Origin: CAYXVU01 sp964468725
Lineage (GTDB): Bacteria; Acidobacteriota; Blastocatellia; UBA7656
Length of the DNA stretch: 5,944 bases
Assembly: GCA_964468725.1 (NCBI GenBank)
Contig: CAYXVU010000314.1
Span: 1-5,944, forward strand
Direction: 5' to 3'
Under the pieces are notes generated by a model. That model had not been told where the DNA came from, searched no databases, and was given only the letters and a program-made list of their open reading frames with translations. Below are positions 4,110 through 5,944 of this stretch, in pieces. How positions within the stretch are numbered: position 1 is the stretch's first letter; the number at the start of each line of letters is the position of its first letter. The translations under genes were made by a program, and so were the position numbers.

Positions 4110-5888
4110 ATGACACGCGAAGCCAGACACGCGAAGGTTCTCAAAGGCGGCATCTTTTTGATTGAAGACCGCCATCCCGCAGATGTATTCACGCCCGAAG
4201 ACATCAGCGAAGAGCAACGAATGTTTGCCCGGACAGCCGAAGAGTTTCTTCGCAAAGAGGTCATTCCGAATGAAGAAGGCATCTATGCGAAGGATTACGG
4301 AGTGCATCGGGAATTGATGCGCAAGGCCGGTGAGTTGGGACTGCTGAGCATTGATATTCCCGAAGCCTATGGCGGGTTGGGACTGCACAAGGTCAGTTCA
4401 GCAATCGTTGGTGAACAGTTCGCTTTGCAAGCTTCATTTGCGGGCACGCAATCCTCGCACGTCAACATCGGAACTTTGCCCATTGTCTTTTTCGGAACCG
4501 AAGAGCAGAAGCAAAAGTATCTGCCGAAGCTGGCGACCGGCGAATGGATTGGCGCTTATGCCTTGACCGAGCCGCAGTCGGGCAGCGATGCGCTGGCGGC
4601 GAAGACCAAAGCCGTGCTCTCCGAAGACGGCAAACATTACATCCTCAACGGTCAGAAGATGTGGATCACCAATGGCGGCTTTGCCGATCTGTTTACCGTC
4701 TTCGCCAAAGTGGATGGCGAAAAGTTCACCGCTTTTCTGGTCGAACGCGGGGCGGGAGTGGTGAGCGGACACGAAGAGAAGAAACTCGGCATTGACGGCT
4801 CGTCTACCACCGCTTTGATGTTGGAAGATTGTCAGGTGCCGGTTGAAAACGTGCTCGGCGAAATCGGGCGCGGTCACAAAATCGCTTTCAACGTCTTGAA
4901 TATCGGGCGCTTGAAACTCGGCGCGCGTTCGGTCGGCACGATGAAACTCAGCCTGCAACAATCGGTTGAGTATGCCAAAGAGCGCGAGCAGTTCAATCAA
5001 CCCATCGCCAACTTTGGTCTCATCAAACATAAACTAGCAGAGATGACGATTCGCACCTACGTCGGCGAATCCATGCTCTATCGCACGCTCGGCATGATTG
5101 ACGATGCCTTGGAGCAAGCCGACAAAGACGACCCGCGTCAGGTGCTCACGGTACTCGAACAGTTCGCCGTCGAGTGTTCGATCATCAAAGTGTGGGAGAG
5201 CGAGGCGCTGGCCTACATCGTTGACGAAGAGGTGCAAATCTTCGGCGGCTACGGCTATTCGAAAGAGTATCCGGCGGAACGCGCCTATCGAGACGCACGC
5301 ATCGCCCGCATTTACGAAGGGACGAACGAGATCAACCGCATCGTCATCGCCAGTCAACTGCTGCGCCGCGCCAAATCGGGCGAGTTGCCTTTGCTTGAAC
5401 GCGCCGACTGTGTGCTGTCGGGAGAGAGCCCGACATCGGAGACCATCGAACTCTCTCCGGCCAATATCGAATTCACCGATGAACTCAAGATGCTCAAGGT
5501 CGCAAAGGCGATGACCTTAGCCAGTCTGGCCAGCGTTGATCGGGCTTACGGAGAAGAGGCACGCAATCAGCAAGAGGCGCTCGGACTGGTCTCCGAAATG
5601 GTGATGGACGTATACGCGATGGAGAGCGCCTTGCTGAGAACGCAACGGTTGATTAACGAACGCGGGTTGGAGAGTTGCGCAGTGCAAACCGACGCGACCC
5701 GCCTCTTCGCACGCGATGCCATAGAGAGAATCGAACGCGCGACGCGCACGGTAGCGAGCGAAACCGAAGATCAGCCGCTCAACGAGATGCTCAATCAACT
5801 GCGCCATCGCCATCCGGTGAAGAGCATCGCCACGCATCGCCGCATCGCCGACGCCATCATCCGGGCAGGAAAGTACAATCTTAGCTAG
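4110..5888 (+). CDS. Acyl-CoA dehydrogenase, long FadE/VLCAD-like type
   Basis: This gene encodes a 592-residue FAD enzyme that introduces the trans-2 double bond into acyl-CoA in the first step of beta-oxidation, passing electrons to electron-transfer flavoprotein. The N-terminus has the KGGIFLIED and VFTPEDISEEQ segments seen in Bacillus-type FadE proteins of about 594 residues. The helical N-domain runs to about 145. The FAD/substrate signature ALTEPQSGSDA is at 151-161, and M184-W185-I186-T187-N188 belongs to the beta-domain. The C-terminal helical domain (about 265-415) holds EREQFNQPI, FGGYGYSKEYPAERAYRDA and IYEGTNEINR, in which E403 is the expected catalytic base. Residues from about 418 form the C-terminal extension found in VLCAD and ACAD9, linked there to dimerisation or membrane contact. 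All key residues are intact. Chain-length preference is inferred from architecture only. Confidence 0.95.
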   Translation: MTREARHAKVLKGGIFLIEDRHPADVFTPEDISEEQRMFARTAEEFLRKEVIPNEEGIYAKDYGVHRELMRKAGELGLLSIDIPEAYGGLGLHKVSSAIVGEQFALQASFAGTQSSHVNIGTLPIVFFGTEEQKQKYLPKLATGEWIGAYALTEPQSGSDALAAKTKAVLSEDGKHYILNGQKMWITNGGFADLFTVFAKVDGEKFTAFLVERGAGVVSGHEEKKLGIDGSSTTALMLEDCQVPVENVLGEIGRGHKIAFNVLNIGRLKLGARSVGTMKLSLQQSVEYAKEREQFNQPIANFGLIKHKLAEMTIRTYVGESMLYRTLGMIDDALEQADKDDPRQVLTVLEQFAVECSIIKVWESEALAYIVDEEVQIFGGYGYSKEYPAERAYRDARIARIYEGTNEINRIVIASQLLRRAKSGELPLLERADCVLSGESPTSETIELSPANIEFTDELKMLKVAKAMTLASLASVDRAYGEEARNQQEALGLVSEMVMDVYAMESALLRTQRLINERGLESCAVQTDATRLFARDAIERIERATRTVASETEDQPLNEMLNQLRHRHPVKSIATHRRIADAIIRAGKYNLS

Positions 5889-5944
5889 ATACCTGCGCTC
5901 AAACTGAGGATTGCAATTAGAGAGAGAATGGGTTGTAGCAATAT

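Noticed and set aside
4434..5030. 198-codon - strand reading frame antisense to the acyl-CoA dehydrogenase gene.
   Set aside because: It is a shadow of a conserved, intact gene; long antisense frames are common in G+C-rich coding DNA and no motif or ribosome binding site supports it.
5910..5942. ATTGC/GCAAT inverted repeat after the dehydrogenase gene, considered as a terminator.
   Set aside because: Only five pairs with a loop over 20 bases and no T run within the window.

Overview
This is a bacterial chromosomal window of moderately high G+C content. All five confident genes lie on the + strand: hfq (434-754), tmk (874-1524), an RDD-family membrane protein gene (1574-2365), an MFS exporter gene (2625-4004) and a long acyl-CoA dehydrogenase gene (4110-5888). 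The combination fits an environmental Gram-negative lineage. It comprises an Hfq with a standard Sm core and a His-rich tail, an RDD protein with a soluble C-terminal part, a ~590-residue FadE-type dehydrogenase, and heptanucleotide tandem repeats between genes. My best guess is Acidobacteriota (Blastocatellia-like), but this is an inference from overall feel and not from a marker gene.

Layout. Bases 1-433 hold no convincing gene and form the upstream region of hfq, which has a good Shine-Dalgarno and a pure A/C tract just after its start codon. hfq, tmk and the RDD gene follow at gaps of 119 and 49 bases with no terminator visible between them, so they may be co-transcribed. After the RDD gene comes a 259-base intergenic stretch holding a stem-loop, a possible 38-codon leader ORF and a strong intrinsic-type terminator that ends only ~10 bases before the MFS start codon. 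A seven-base segment in the end of the leader ORF can pair with the 5' arm of the terminator, giving mutually exclusive antiterminator and terminator helices. The MFS gene is followed by a 105-base spacer built largely from two heptamer tandem repeats. The acyl-CoA dehydrogenase gene then starts with a strong ribosome binding site. The last 56 bases carry nothing I can identify.

How the genes relate. Hfq (post-transcriptional regulation), thymidylate kinase (dTTP synthesis) and FadE-type acyl-CoA dehydrogenase (beta-oxidation) are housekeeping functions with no obvious shared pathway, and the RDD and MFS proteins are membrane proteins of unproven substrate. The window does not look like an island, prophage or defence locus. 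The most noteworthy signals are regulatory: the candidate leader-peptide attenuator of the MFS exporter, and the ARN-like tract at the hfq start that could support autoregulation.
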